Source: Acheta domesticus (Eukaryota; Arthropoda; Insecta; Orthoptera; Gryllidae). Taken from it: DNA of 64,000 bases. Positions 1-11,609 of this stretch are shown here, piece by piece (position 1 is the first letter of the stretch; each line of letters opens with the position of its first letter). Under the pieces are notes generated by a model that ran no database searches, was not told the origin of the DNA, and saw only the letters and a list, made by a program, of their open reading frames with translations. A program made the position numbers and the translations under genes. The stretch is taken from assembly GCA_031308135.1 (NCBI GenBank), contig JAHLJT010000631.1, positions 152,703,425 to 152,767,424 of the forward strand, in the 5' to 3' direction.

Positions 1-780
1 TTGTTTTTAAGTAATTTTCTTGGTCCTTTTAAATCTGCTTTGCATATAATCATAATTTGCAGTTTGTAACTTTAATCATCTTTGATAGATCAATAATATT
101 TTAATGTTAGAATGTTATTTTCGGCTCTTATAATTTATCGTAACCAACGAGACTAAATCGGCTCGCTTTCGAGAGAAAATGGGGAACGACAACACAACCG
201 CGTAGCGCCAAAGCCAAGCACAATGTCGTTATATTTATAACTAGCTGAATGTGGCGTTGCCGCCGCTGTAAACTACCTTCGGTTCTTTGACATCTTTTTT
301 TTCTTTCTTCGGTTCAGAGTCCTCGTTGTCAGAGTCCTAGATGTTTTGTCAGCATTGCAAACTAACCACTCAAATTGTGCAATTACTTTGTGATATTGAG
401 CACGATTTCTACCTTTGGCTTTTCTGAACTAAGGTAATATAATGGTTTCATAAAACTGACTTCGTCAAAAGTTATTTCAGAACGCTTTTCTTTCAATACG
501 TCGAAGTACATACTTTTAAAATCAATTTGATAACCACATGACGTTGTCCACAACATTAATTTATCTGCTGCACCTCCGGGTCAGTTGGCTTATCTTGATT
601 TCTCATATAACAATTATCGTCTTCTCGATATTCTTTGAAGACATAACACTGATCCCAGCGATCCCAGCCCAGACGCAGCGACCGGCTCGATGACACAGCT
701 ATGCTCTTTACGGAGACTTGCAGCCAAGGTCTGATCCGGGCAACTCAATAGGACCACCACTTATACAGTTCATTTTCCAT
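1..780 (-). other. Possible decayed coding remnant, unidentified
   Basis: I do not recognise this stretch. Read on the minus strand it has short open segments that look protein-like. One, around 400-560, contains LMLWTTSCGYQIDFKSMYF and is followed downstream by FDEVSFMKPLYYLSSEKPK. Another, around 230-345, reads DSDNEDSEPKKEKKDVKEPK and runs to a stop. Together with the acidic tract at 828-1018 this could be the remains of a nuclear protein or of a transposon-borne gene. The frames are interrupted and no family could be assigned, so this is a lead only. Confidence 0.2.
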
Positions 781-827
781 GAAAGGAAATTCTTCGTTTT
801 TAGATTCTCATATTCTTTGTCTTTTTA

Positions 828-1030
828 AAGACATCTACTCTTCTTCGCCTTCGGCTTCCTCTTCGTCATCTTCGTCTTCATTTTCCTCTTCTTCTTCTTC
901 GTCATCCTCTTCGCCGTCACCTTCGTCATCCTCTTCGTCTTCGTCATCTTCTTCGTCTTCTCCTTCGTCTTTTCCTTCCTTTTCATCTTCCTCTTCTTCC
1001 TCTTCATCTTATTCTTCGTCTTTCTCTTAG
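828..1030. repeat. TTC/GTC/ATC-rich microsatellite (poly-acidic on minus strand)
   Basis: About 200 bp of imperfect TTC, CTC, GTC and ATC triplets. The plus strand reads poly-serine in one frame. The minus strand reads an unbroken run of about 60 codons that are almost all Glu or Asp, from a TAA near 1017 to a TAG near 834. Triplet bias of this kind is expected from microsatellite drift. An acidic tail just before a stop is also typical of real nuclear proteins, so a decayed exon is not excluded. Confidence 0.8.
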
Positions 1031-1640
1031 TATTTCTCTTTACCTACTATTCACCAAGACTGCAGTGTCAAAACATGAAAAAACACGTTTTTGGAAATTT
1101 TTTAGAATTTTATGGCGGAATCTGAAAACAAATGAGCAGTTCCCCATCAGAAGACCGTGACGCGTCGAATGATACCTCCTATGTCTCGACTGGTGCACGG
1201 GAAGTGGTCTAACCGTGAGTGACTGAACCGCTCATCCGTGCGCACGCACACGAGGAGTTTACTCAAAAATACTCTGTGGGGATCTCGTACTTAATGAAGA
1301 TATAGTGACGCTTCCTTACGCGCGTCCAACGACGCCGACAGGCTACAGCCTTTGGGCTTCTCAATCACCATCCTTGAGTCTACACATTTTGTGCCACAGT
1401 ACTTTTTTGCGGAAACTTTTAACTTGGCATTTTTACGCTTCGCTACGCATGTCGAAGTTGGGTGACGAGGCTCCGACTCTCGGCCTACGACACAAAATAT
1501 TCTTCAACCTGTGCAACGAATGATTTCCAGTTGTCATTTTATGTAAAGACGTCCCCTCCTTCTCGCCACTCCTTCGCTTTCGTTCACTGATCTCGAGACG
1601 TGGGAGTCGACTCGTTACGGTTAGGAATAAGACCCTAACA
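1030..1640. other. Unassigned AT-rich sequence
   Basis: No open frame of convincing composition, no transposon end and no structured repeat was seen here. Confidence 0.5.
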
Positions 1641-1644
1641 CGGT

Positions 1645-1765
1645 ATAAGAAATCTAGGTGCGTTAACTAGCCGTTTTGGAGGCAGATTTTCCTGTACCAA
1701 TTTGAGGGTAGTTACTAGCTTCTCAGTGCGGTGCGCTGGACACGACTGAGGTGTGATTGCGATAC
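1645..1765 (+). repeat. Dispersed repeat B, copy 1
   Basis: About 110 bp here match 34,665-34,790. Shared landmarks are AACTAGCCG, GGCA(G/A)ATTTTC, CAATTTGAGG or CAGTTTGAGG, and GTGCGGTGCGC. The two copies have clearly diverged. The family is not identified. Confidence 0.6.
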
Positions 1766-1769
1766 GCGC

Positions 1770-3120
1770 ATTTAGTATTCGCCGGTGTTTTCGTCGTATC
1801 AAGGGTCACTGCACACCCATAATCTAGAGGATATCAAGATAAAGGTATTGAAGTCATTTAAAACGTATTATACAGTGTAACGGAGGTGTTAAATTCATAA
1901 ATTAAACAAATTAAAATAATGCATGGATTTTCTGACATCCCAATTATACAATCTGCGTATGTTATGAAGAAACCCATCTTCGTAGTCGTCAGTGGCGGCT
2001 CTACCATAAGGTCACATGGTCACGTGCCCTCCCACTTGTAAAGGAAAATATTAATAGTGGACTGAAATGCGTGTCATGTTATCGACTAATAATTCTAGAG
2101 AATTTACGTTAAGGTTTTCACGGGCGATATCGATACTATTTCACAGCGCTGATAACGAGGTAGTTGTGGCAACAGGGCGAAGTCCGCAAGCTTCGTGTGA
2201 CCAGCTCCCTCCCGTTCAGCAAAGCTATTCCCCATAGTGCGACGAAAAAAGGGAGGGGGTAATGCTCCCTTAAGGCCCTTCACGGTCACATGTTTTTTGT
2301 GACTGCCACTGCAAGCGCCACTTTGCAGATGTACAAACAACGCTCGTAGTGTCTGAGAAATGAAATGCTTATTACCTCAGGGCCCGCGTAATCTTGATAA
2401 TATCAGCAGCTGTGAATTCTGTGCGAGTTATTTTTTCTTGAGCGTGTGCGTTTGTTGTTTCAATTGAATTGTTTTCTCTTCTCATTCAGCCGAGTTAATA
2501 CGTGAGAAACCAGTGAGGAATTTCAAGTGTTTTTCAGTTTACTGCCCTTAAACTTCAAAATAAAATTTTTATTAGTTATTTTTTTGTTTTTTTTTTCGTG
2601 CCCTACACGGCCTTAGGTTTAGGAGCCGCCACTGGTAGTCGTAACATGAAAACAAAATCAAGATCTGGTCCGATTCCAAGAAAGAAATTCTACACCAACA
2701 GAGTAATGGTTGTTGTGGTGGATCACTTAACTGATGTGTTTTTCACAAGTAACCGTGTAGCTATACTATCTCCTACAATTTACACTAAAACAAATATTTA
2801 TGTCGTTTAACATTAAAATTCTTCCATGGATCCGCGTAAATTGTGGCAATAAGAGTTTCATAGGTATCTTTCAGTTTCAACGTATTTATTACATGAAGCT
2901 GATTTTCAAAATTTGTCAAAATCACTTCCAATTCCTTTTTTGGTAAAGCAACCAATATAATTTTTTATTGATATGCAGAAGTATATAGCAGAAAAGATCC
3001 AGCTTCTCAAAAATATTTTATTTCTAAAAAATATAAATATTTACTATTTTAACAGAACTTTCAAGACTTCACAAGTAGAAGAACATAACAAATGTGTCTC
3101 TTTGGCGTGCTGTAGTGTTG
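1770..3120. other. Unassigned AT-rich sequence
   Basis: Short open frames only. Nothing was recognised on either strand. Confidence 0.5.
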
Positions 3121-3127
3121 TAATGCA

Positions 3128-3370
3128 TTGTGCCACCTGCGCCGCCCCGCCCCGCCCCGCCACGCCCCGCGCGGCGCGGTCGCGTGCTGCCCGCGATGCC
3201 TCTGTTTCAGGGCTAAGGTCGCCAAACCAGTTCCCGTCCGGGGCGCCCGCCCCGATGACTGTTTTCTCAAGAGCGCCTGCAGATTGTCATCGCTCCTTAA
3301 CACCAGGAAAACGACCGTTTACCACCGCGCGGATCCCAGGAGGTGCGCGACGGCCTTGGCGGGCTGTCGA
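3128..3370. other. GC-rich, CpG-rich island 1
   Basis: A sharp switch from AT-rich DNA to a block with CCCCG pentamers (3,145-3,170) and many CpG dinucleotides. It could be a promoter-associated island or part of a GC-rich repeat. All frames are open to some extent only because stop codons are GC-poor, and no protein family was recognised. Confidence 0.5.
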
Positions 3371-3715
3371 AACTTAAGTACTTCGACATATGAAGTCACT
3401 GCGGTCCTCCGTTAAACATTTCCCAAATTGGAATTGCAGGCGCGCGTCGCATTCCGCGAACAAGGGGGCCTTGCAAGTCAGCGCCACTTGTAACTCTTGG
3501 CGATGCGACCCAATCGCTCTTCCCGTACGACCACCACGCCATTTACAAGGACAAATAACTTCGAGAATGGAAACTACGGGCATTGTCATTGAAAATACAT
3601 TTCACATAGGGATTCGTATGACAACTTACATAAGGGGAAAGACTCAACTGACGTATTATCGTTTTGTCGTAAACGTACGTCAATACTAATCTCTCTGTCT
3701 GTCTGTCTCTCTAAA

Positions 3716-3732
3716 ATATGTATATATATATG

Positions 3733-3770
<38 letters not shown>
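3716..3770. repeat. (TA)n microsatellite
   Basis: About 50 bp of TATA repeats interrupted by two GTA steps. A CTGT/CTCT stretch precedes it at 3,690-3,712. Confidence 0.9.
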
Positions 3771-3771
<1 letters not shown>

Positions 3772-3779
3772 ACTAAAAA

Positions 3780-4110
3780 AAATACTTTTGAGAAATTTCG
3801 ATATCGAGATTTTAAGGAAAAACGCGGGTTTTGTTCACGTGATAGCGAAAAAGTGTATATTTTTCGAACGTCTTTCTGTCCGCCCGTCTATCGGTCCGTT
3901 TGTGAAAAGTACCAGAGCCTAAACCGCTAATGTTTAGTTCAGTGTTTTTCTAAATTGAATATTTCCCCATAGATCTCATCCAAAAAGAGACTCCACGAGT
4001 TTAAAACGAATATTTCTGGTTTTGAGAGTACTTCACATTAAGAGATTTTATTCTGAATTTACTTCCTTCGTCTTATTTTTCTCCATCTTCATAACGTAAA
4101 CTTCAGTTAA
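3780..4110 (-). repeat. Family A repeat, fragment
   Basis: Reverse-orientation fragment of the window's main unclassified repeat. Diagnostic order: TCGATATCGAGATTTTAAGG, then AACGTCTTTCTGTCCGCCCG, then GAGCCTAAACCGCTAATG. These correspond to the part near the GGGAAAGT end seen in other copies. It adjoins the (TA)n tract, which may have grown in its end. Confidence 0.65.
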
Positions 4111-4298
4111 AGCCAGGCAGATACTTTTACTTTCTTGCACTTACTTCGAAGGAAGAGAAAATATTGCGATCATGCGCCGGAAAACAGCAAATTTTCGGCA
4201 GAAAATCTCTTATTGCCTCGTCCTCGTAACAAAAAAGTGGATATGCCTTGCCTTAAATATTGTAAATTGCGCCTCTAACACGTTGTGTTGTTAGAATA

Positions 4299-5710
4299 CA
4301 GTGGCCCACAAAAATATTGGGACAGGGGCAGTTTTGTAATATATCCTTCAATAAAAATCGTATTAATGTTATGAAACACTTTAATAATGAAACCAAATAA
4401 CGAAGAATAATCACATAAATGATAGTATAAAAAACACTAAGAAAATCTAAAATATAAAGTCTGTATTTACATATCACAAAACTATTTGCTCCTTTGGCAA
4501 TTAAACAAAATTATTGGAACACTGGTAATTTTTGCAACTAAAATTTGAATAAAAAAATACTAATATTTTGTGGGCCCACCTTTAGCTTTAATGACATATT
4601 TTAACCTTTTTGGCATACTTTCTACTAACTTTCGGGTATAATCCATTGTCGTGGTGAAATGACCCAGAAAGTCTCAAATTTTCTGCACTCTTCTTGAGAT
4701 TGCCCTTTAATATGTTTAAGTATACATGTTGGTCCATAATCTTGTCCAAAAAAACTAATTTCCCCTTTCCATTGGCTGCCATACACCCCCAAACCATTAC
4801 ACTTGCACCGCCGTGTTTTACTGTCGGTTTAACATTAGTGTTTCGGAACTTCTCATGGTACTTCGTCCATTCGACACATATAAGTCATAATTGCTCTCGT
4901 CTACAAAGATCAACCGTTTCCACCAGTCTTCGTCCTTCAGAATGTGGTCTATCGCGAACGCTGTTCTTTTCTTGATGTTAACTGCACTGATGTGCGGTTT
5001 TCGTCTGGCGATTGTGCTGTGGAAATTGGCTATACGCAAAACACGCCGAACAGTTTCGGGATGTACACGTTTTCCAATTTCAGTTTCCACTTCAGCAGTA
5101 ATCTGTGTCGTTGTAATAAAAGGTTTTTTCTTAATTTTTCTTAAAATATAATTTTCTTCTCTGGAAGAAAATGTTCTAAAACATTTTTGACATTTATATT
5201 CAATCCTGTCTTCTTTTTTTTACCGTTTAATAATATTAACTGTTGTTCTTTTCATTCGAAACATGTTCGCAATTTTTCTGATGCTGTTTCCTTTTTCATG
5301 TTGGGCTATCACCAACTGAAGCATATTAAAGCTAACATTTTTTCCTCTGTGCACCATTGTCCTTCCTTCTAGTTCCCACGAAACCAAGAAAGTAACTGAG
5401 CCCTTTTCAAGGTTTCGGGAATTTGTACCGTTTTTCCCACGCTCACTCAACTCCATATTTTGCACTCAAATTATCCATATATTCAGTGTCCCAATACCTT
5501 TGTTGAAGTCGAACTTGGTCCTTTCATATTAAAATTACTCATTTTGATGTAATGTATTGTTAAAATAAATTATTTTGCTGGTTTTCCCTCTCTGCACACT
5601 CGACTTTATTCAAATTATAGTTTACATGAAATAAGTATTATCCTCTTTATTCGTGTTTCGGCATAATATTCGCAAATTTATGGGTGTCCCAATATTTATG
5701 TAGACCACAG
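4299..5710 (-). mobile_element. Tc1-type DNA transposon, internally deleted
   Basis: A 1,412-bp element flanked by TA at 4,297-4,298 and 5,711-5,712. Left end: CAGTGGCCCACAAAAATATT. The reverse complement of the right end is CTGTGGTCTACATAAATATT, and both continue GGGACA. TA duplication and these ends are standard for the Tc1/mariner superfamily. The element carries one broken transposase gene on the minus strand. It lies directly against a MITE at 5,713, so the two elements share one TA. Confidence 0.9.
4556..5465 (-). pseudogene. Broken Tc1 transposase
   Basis: The product would be a DDE transposase that binds the element's ends and moves it by cut-and-paste. On the minus strand the N-terminal helix-turn-helix part is at 5,465-5,220 (NMLQLVIAQHEKGNSIRKIA). 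It is followed at 5,090-4,818 by a segment with the first catalytic Asp (LIFVDESNYDLY), and at 4,797-4,588 by VWGCMAANGKGKLVFLD and the second Asp in FHHDNG. Directly after that Asp a different frame gives the normal family C-terminus (YTRKLVESMPKRLKYVIKAK, then GGPTKY and stop near 4,556). About 80 residues expected between the second Asp and the C-terminus, including the catalytic Glu (usually DLNPIENLW), are absent. There are also frame changes between the three parts. It cannot encode an active enzyme. Confidence 0.88.
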
Positions 5711-5712
5711 TA

Positions 5713-6118
5713 CTATGCTCGCACTTTTTCTTGATCCTCCAGCTCCCTAGTTCTCGCTCAGCCCGGCACTGCACGGCTCGGCAGAAAACATGAGCTCCAC
5801 TCGGAACGTCACAGATCAGTTTGCAGTGCTGCTCACCTTCTTCCTGTACAATTCGCACTTCTCAGTTTTCGCTCTTTCTTTCTAACGATCTCTGTGTACC
5901 GTGCTCCTTTTTGTTACTCAATAATTTCTACAATTATTAATTATTTCTTCTGAATTAAAAAAAAACTTGCGTTTTTTCTCCCTGCTATCTAGTCTAAGAC
6001 GCGCTTTTACGCTGAGTTTTCTGTAGAGGTTGGCAGAACTGCACTGCCGTGACGTAAACAGAACCCGCCTCCCCTCGCACACCCCGCTGTGGAGTATCAA
6101 GAAAAAGTGCGCGTATAG
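5713..6118. mobile_element. 406-bp MITE with TA duplications
   Basis: Left end CTATGCTCGCACTTTTTCTT; reverse complement of right end CTATACGCGCACTTTTTCTT, both continuing GAT. TA lies on each side (5,711-5,712 and 6,119-6,120). The interior also shows weak inverted similarity (GGCACTGCACGG on the left, CTGCACTGCCGTGACG on the right). There is no coding capacity. TA duplication and size point to a Tc1/mariner-type MITE. The adjacent Tc1 element used the same TA. Confidence 0.78.
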
Positions 6119-7224
6119 TACATGTTTTGTGGGACCTTGAAATGGAAAACTTGATTGACGGAAAAACGTCTGTCTGTTCGTCTTTGGCCAACGCTAGCCT
6201 CAAAACTATTGAGCTGATTTTCTCCAGAATTTATATTCCTGCTATCGATCTATCCGAACTCGAGAATTTTCGATTTTGAAACAGATATTTTGAGTTTTTC
6301 GAGTAGTTTACGTGAAGACTCAACATATTCTATTTTTTAATGTCTCCAAACGTTCTTATTATACTTTGTCCTTGGACAGCGTAAAGGACGCCCAAGAGAA
6401 TGGTGCAGGTCTTATTTTCGTTAAAATCCCTGATTTATCCATAAGAGTAAAAGTTCAATTTTTTTCGGCGTCTTCCTACAACTACAATATTGAAGATATA
6501 GAATTTTTTCCTTTATGAAATCTATTTTTGAAGACAGAAATTAGGTGACGTGCACCTTTCGAGAAGAGTATTTTTCATGTAATTTTCCCGCAAAAATAAA
6601 ATATTTAAACTTTTCTTGTCACAAACGGCTCAAAATAGTTTCTTTAAGTTTTCTTCTCGTATCAAAGGAGAACGAAAAATGGTGCCCATTTTCGACAATC
6701 TCACCTTATTTTCGAAAACTAAAAAAGTTTATATGTCAAAACTACAAAATTGAAGTGGAGAAAAAAATTTAAAAAATATTCCGAAAAAGCAGCTCTTTAA
6801 AAAGACCATGAAACTGTTTTTAAAGAGTGATTTTCACTTAATTTCTGGTTGAAATGAATGTAAATTGCAATCGTTATCTTACGCAACGAGTGTCATGCAA
6901 AGGCTCTCAGCTGTCCGGGACATTCTCCAGTTGGCAGAATTACAAAAAGTAAAATGGCTCCCTAGATAGTTTTCGTGGATTCTTAGGTAGATGCATGTTT
7001 CTTGCTCATTTACAAAACTTGTCAATAATATTCATTTATATTATAATACCTTAGTAGCAGTTTTGATCATATACAGAAATTTCCTGTGTTGATAACTGGC
7101 ATGTTGTTTTGATAATGATATCATATTAAAGAAATAACGGTCACTAGATGCATTTTGACAATTTTAGACACTATTGAGTCAACCGCAAAGTGAATTAATC
7201 TGTATGTATAAGGAGCCTTGAAAA

Positions 7225-7760
7225 AGAAACGAGTGGGAGGCATACGAACAAAAACCAGTATCTGTACGTCATTAGTATTGGTCCTGACTGTTGAGGCAGT
7301 TCTCCCATTGCCACCCAAGGCGGTGAATGGCTTTCTCGTAAAGTTCCCGGGGCTGCGTTATAAGCGAGTTCCGTTCATACTGCTCAACGTCGCGTCAGCC
7401 TACGAGTTGAATCGTTTGCTTCTCAGACCAAAAATTGACCAAAAATGGCGTAATCGCAGGGGGAGAGGTATGGAAAACAAACACAGCACTCATGCACAAA
7501 TTCACGTGGGAGGTTTTCGGTCACCCTCCTTTCAGCCCAGACCTCTCCCTGCGAATACGCCATATCTGGTACCCTGAAAACGGCTCTGATAAAGAGAAGC
7601 AAACGATTCACATCGGACGATGGCGTAAAGCAGTACTTGCGGAACTCGTTCACAACGCTGCCCCGGGAATTTTAAGAGAGAGTCATTTACCGCCTTGTGT
7701 CGCAGTGAGACAAGTGTCTCAACAGCCAAGACCAATACTTCTGACATACCTGTTTAGGTT
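7225..7760. pseudogene. Two mariner transposase C-terminal fragments in inverted orientation
   Basis: Arms at about 7,240-7,475 and 7,510-7,750 are imperfect inverted copies. The right arm reads on the plus strand as FTWEVFGHPPFSPDLS, the mariner segment before the third catalytic Asp. The left arm read on the minus strand gives CDYAIFGQFWSEKQTIQ followed by RLGWQWENCLNSQDQY, which matches the mariner C-terminus (usually a RWDKC-like motif). Both frames are broken. The two copies point away from each other, with the junction near 7,490, so this is an inverted duplication or a head-to-head insertion and not one gene. Confidence 0.72.
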
Positions 7761-8512
7761 TGGTTTTTGCCAGAAAACCAAAACAACGGAGTGTGTAATC
7801 GACTAATGTAATAAATATATTTTTAAACACAGATATATCTCAAAATTGAAGTGATTCTCCCTTCAAAAAATAGTAAAACCTATATAAGATGGAACCAGAC
7901 GGTTCCGTCAAACAATTTCTGTCATAGAAGGTTCTCGTCTTATAGAAAGTTGCCAAATCACCATAAGCCTTAAGTACTGTGTTTTCGATATAATTTTGTC
8001 CTTTTAACCATTCGTTTACAATTTTGTTCTATTTTGTAAAATGTAAATTTGAGTTTTACTCACTTTGAATTTTGCAACTAGGTCTTTTGCAGAACATTTT
8101 TTCTTCTAGTGTTCATCAATCACTTCCATTTTCTTCTATAGAGGAAGAGTTTTCCACGTAGTACGCTTGAAAGACATTTGGACACAGTAGCACACATCTT
8201 TCTTACACTATACTCTGAGCAGTCACTAAATTGTGTGGTCACCACATCGTCAGTCACACGTCTGCTACTATAGGATGACAAAATAACCTTGTCAAAATTC
8301 CATTGTCGACTGATGAAATCGTGGTGACGCGTTTGGGAACTGAACGGGGTGCGGACGACCGACGTCAAGGATTAGGATCGACATCGACAACGTCCCGCTC
8401 GTTGAGGCCTTGAAAATCGCATTAAAGCCTGAGAAAGTCGCAGCGGAAAACTCGCCGTGTTCACCAAAGAATATCTGAAAGCAGACATAAGAGGAATAAA
8501 TCGTCATCCACA

Positions 8513-9200
8513 CTATTTTCTCAGGATGTGACCTTTCGCACAGTCATTCAAAAGATGGTGCCGGAAATTTAAAAATAAATTTTCTTCTTAGCCATGTAAT
8601 AATCTATTTAGATCTCTAAAAAATATTCCGTTTCCGTGTTAGGCAGGTTTATGTCTTATAGAAGACATGAATGCCTATTTACACAGGTTTTACTATATAA
8701 TAAAATGTTTAAATTGTATGTTTATTTCTGTCTTTCTATTACAATTTTATTGGTGTAATTATGTTTAGATCTGTTCTTTTCCCCGTCCACCTCTTGGTTT
8801 TTTACTGGCTTTCGATGTTAATATTCAAAATAATGTCTATTTTTACGTTAGTTTACTATTTTCTTTACGTTTACTATTTTCTCAGTATGTGACCCTTCGC
8901 ACTATGTCATTGCAAAGATAGTGCCGGTAATTTAAAAATAACTTTTCTTCTTAGCCAGGTAATAATCTATTTACGATCTCTAAAACATATTCTGTTTCCG
9001 TGTTAGGCAGGTTTACGTCTTACACAGGTTTTGCTGCACAATAAAATTTATACATTTGATGTATGTTTCTGCCTTTCTTTTACATTTTTATTAGTGTAAT
9101 TATGTTTAGATCTGTTCTTTTCCCCGTCCACCTTTCGTTTTCTTACTGGCTTTCGATGTTAATACTCAAAATAATAACGTCAATTTTTTACGTTGGCCTT
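8513..9200. repeat. Tandem duplication, about 361-bp period, two units
   Basis: Unit 1 starts CTATTTTCTCAGGATGTGAC at 8,513. Unit 2 starts CTATTTTCTCAGTATGTGAC at 8,874. Both contain TCCGTGTTAGGCAGGTTTA and ATGTTTAGATCTGTTCTTTT followed by CCCCGTCCACC. Unit 2 lacks about 25 bp (ATAGAAGACATGAATGCC) present in unit 1. No gene was recognised. Two degenerate units of this size suggest a local duplication inside an older repeat. Confidence 0.85.
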
Positions 9201-9654
9201 TCTTTCTACCCAGACTTGCCTCTCTCTCCATGCAGTACGAACGGTAGACCTTACAAAGGGAACTTTTCCAGTTATGTATTAAGATACAATTTGTTTAAAA
9301 ATATTTTATATAAAAACATTTTCATATAATGTTGTACAATAAGAGAGGTGATCGTTTGGTAACTTCTCTCCCACCTAATTTATATTTTGTTCTTATTACT
9401 TACATTTTCACTTAAATTCGAACTTCAAAGATTTTCATTTTTTATAGTTTAAAAAAATTGTAATCAATATCTTCAAAAAAATTTTTGTCATTTTTAATTT
9501 TAGATGAAAATGTAAACACTTGATGATGCGTGAAATCTCACGCAAAACGACGTATTGTAAATAATAAATTTTTTATCCATTACCCATGGTTATCTTAAAA
9601 ATAAGGATATTTGTGTATTTATTGTGAACGAATATATTTCTCTTGTACCGTTCT

Positions 9655-11045
9655 TGACACATAAAATGGGTAACGGCCAAATTCAGAAGTGCCCGTCTTT
9701 CCGCACATTCTGGCACACTGTACGGACGATAACGCCATCTGGTTCTTTCATAGTTAACTATTACAAAAGAACACTCGGAACCAACTGCCAACGACTGAGA
9801 AGCTGATAGGCTAGATTTCCCGCAATCATGATCTCTAGTTTGAACGTTCTCTATGATACGGGTGTTTATCCGAATGATTGAGAGTATTGGCGTAGAAGGC
9901 ACAGGGGGCGGGGATAGTCTCCATCGCGTCGTCATGCAAGCCATTCGATCGTCTACAAGAAATATATCAATAAATATAGTATCATACAATATGACATAAA
10001 AAGTTCAACACATGCAATAGAATTAGTGGATTTGAAAAGGAAATTTGGAAATATTTAATTCTGATTTACTTGCAAAAAAATCAATTGAATATCCCCTCTT
10101 TTAACGCGAAACAACTTACGTACGTGTATGAATATTACGGATCCGAGACGAAGAAATGAATTGTGCGAAGGCGGATGCAGAATCGGAAAAATAATTGGGA
10201 GTTGGAAGTTTTGGCGAAGTAATAGTGTTCAAATATCAGTGTTTACGAAATTTAAGGTTTTTGCAATAATTAAACTAGGTATTCAGTAATAATTTTGCAT
10301 CGCTTGTCAAAATTGTTAGTTTGCAATATTCACCTCAAAGACAATTTGAGGCCACTTCCTCCGTGCAGCGCACGTTGCGGAATTCTTTATAAAATTGTTA
10401 ATTGTTGAAAAATTGTTAATTTGCAGTTTTCGGTTCTGGAATATAAGGGACCCCTTTCCTCTTCAGAACTGCAAAATTTGGAAATTGTTCATAAATTTAC
10501 AAATTTTGCGAAATTATTTTATTGTCTTTTCTAAACTGCCTTTGAAGGAGATGCAAAATTCCGCAATCCAATCGGCGCTACCGCCTTTCGTTTTCGAGAT
10601 ATGTAATTGTTTCTAAGAATTTAGCATGTCATGACAACTCCCATTTCTTTGGAAGTCAGTGGCAGTTCTCTCACAAACCTACCCTTCAAGCTGTTTCCCA
10701 AATGCAACGCGCATTGTGCGACACTCTTTTCTCATGCGACCCTGACACCAGAATGGTATTTGAAACTACCTTCAGAACGCAAGTCGATTGCTTTGCGGAA
10801 TGGAAACATGGGTTGTTACAAATGTTCTCTAAATACGTAAATGCCAAGAAGGTCATCTTATGAGAACACACAAATTCTCTGAGCATATGAATGAATCAGT
10901 CATTTCAACAGCGGAGCCACTACCTTATAATAGTAATAACATCCACAATTTCGTTAATTAATTGTGTTATTTAAATGCAGCCCGTGTTCAACCCATGCAG
11001 AAAAGCAAACATTAATAGTATCATTTAAACTAAATATAACCATTG
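9655..11045 (+). repeat. Inverted-pair repeat, left copy (hAT-free)
   Basis: This stretch is highly similar, in reverse orientation, to 17,820-20,110. Landmarks: GGGTAACGGCCAAATTCAGA at its left side, GGAGACTATCCC-type sequence near 9,920, ACTACCTTCAGAACGCAAGT near 10,760, and AATGCAGCCCGTGTT near 10,976. It keeps the uninterrupted sequence that in the right copy is split by a hAT element (about 10,845-10,870). Short open frames agree between the copies, but their composition does not suggest a protein. The repeat family is not identified. Confidence 0.88.
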
Positions 11046-11609
11046 TTAGGATGATTACTTTCAGAATAATTGAACGACCAGAATCTTACGTTCTCTACCA
11101 TTTGACTGAAACACCGGATAGAGGACGGCGGAGAATGTGATTAAAAGGAAATAAATATTCTATATATTGATGACGACATTTTGGGGAAAATGCATAACCT
11201 AACTCGTTGGGAGCCGAATTTGATTCTCATAACAAAATTGTGGCTGTCACTTCACGCATAAGATCGTTAAAATCTATTCAAAATCTGCTCCAATTCTTTT
11301 AATTGTTACCTAAATTTTAGTAAAATGCTTTTGCAATTATGATTTATGTTCGATAATTAGTAAATCCTCTCGAAATCGAAAATCTGATTTGATTTTTTGT
11401 GATCCTGACCTACAGCACCAAAATTCAAACCATATTTTTTAATGAAATCTATTCTTCAACTTTAGAACTTTCTATTTTATAGTTTATAGTTTTTCAGAAT
11501 ATTTATATTTTTCCGTAATTTGAATATTTCGAGCAAAGCTATGTTTCATTCGAGTGTTACTATGTATTTGTAGTTCTTGTGTAATATTGTCTCCCCTCTA
11601 AATTGAAAA

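Larger units (their letters stand above)
4117..6840 (-). repeat. Family A repeat split by a Tc1 element and a MITE
   Basis: The copy starts with the family terminus TTTTACTTTC at 4,117 and runs to about 4,297. It resumes at 6,121 with TGTTTTGTGGGACCTTGA, then GGAAAAACGTCTGTCTGTTC and the CTAGCCTCAAAACTATTGAG block, fading near 6,840. The interrupted join matches the uninterrupted copy at 40,795-40,830 (AACACGTGGTG, then GTTTAGTGGGCCCTTGATAC). Everything from 4,299 to 6,118 is therefore later insertion. Confidence 0.75.

Noticed and set aside
779..1030. Serine-rich open frame on the plus strand
   Set aside because: It lies entirely in the TTC/GTC triplet microsatellite; composition explains it.
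10395..10840. Conserved small genes shared by 10.4-10.8 kb and 18.9-19.4 kb
   Set aside because: The agreement is explained by the inverted repeat as a whole, including its non-coding parts; the peptides look like chance translation.
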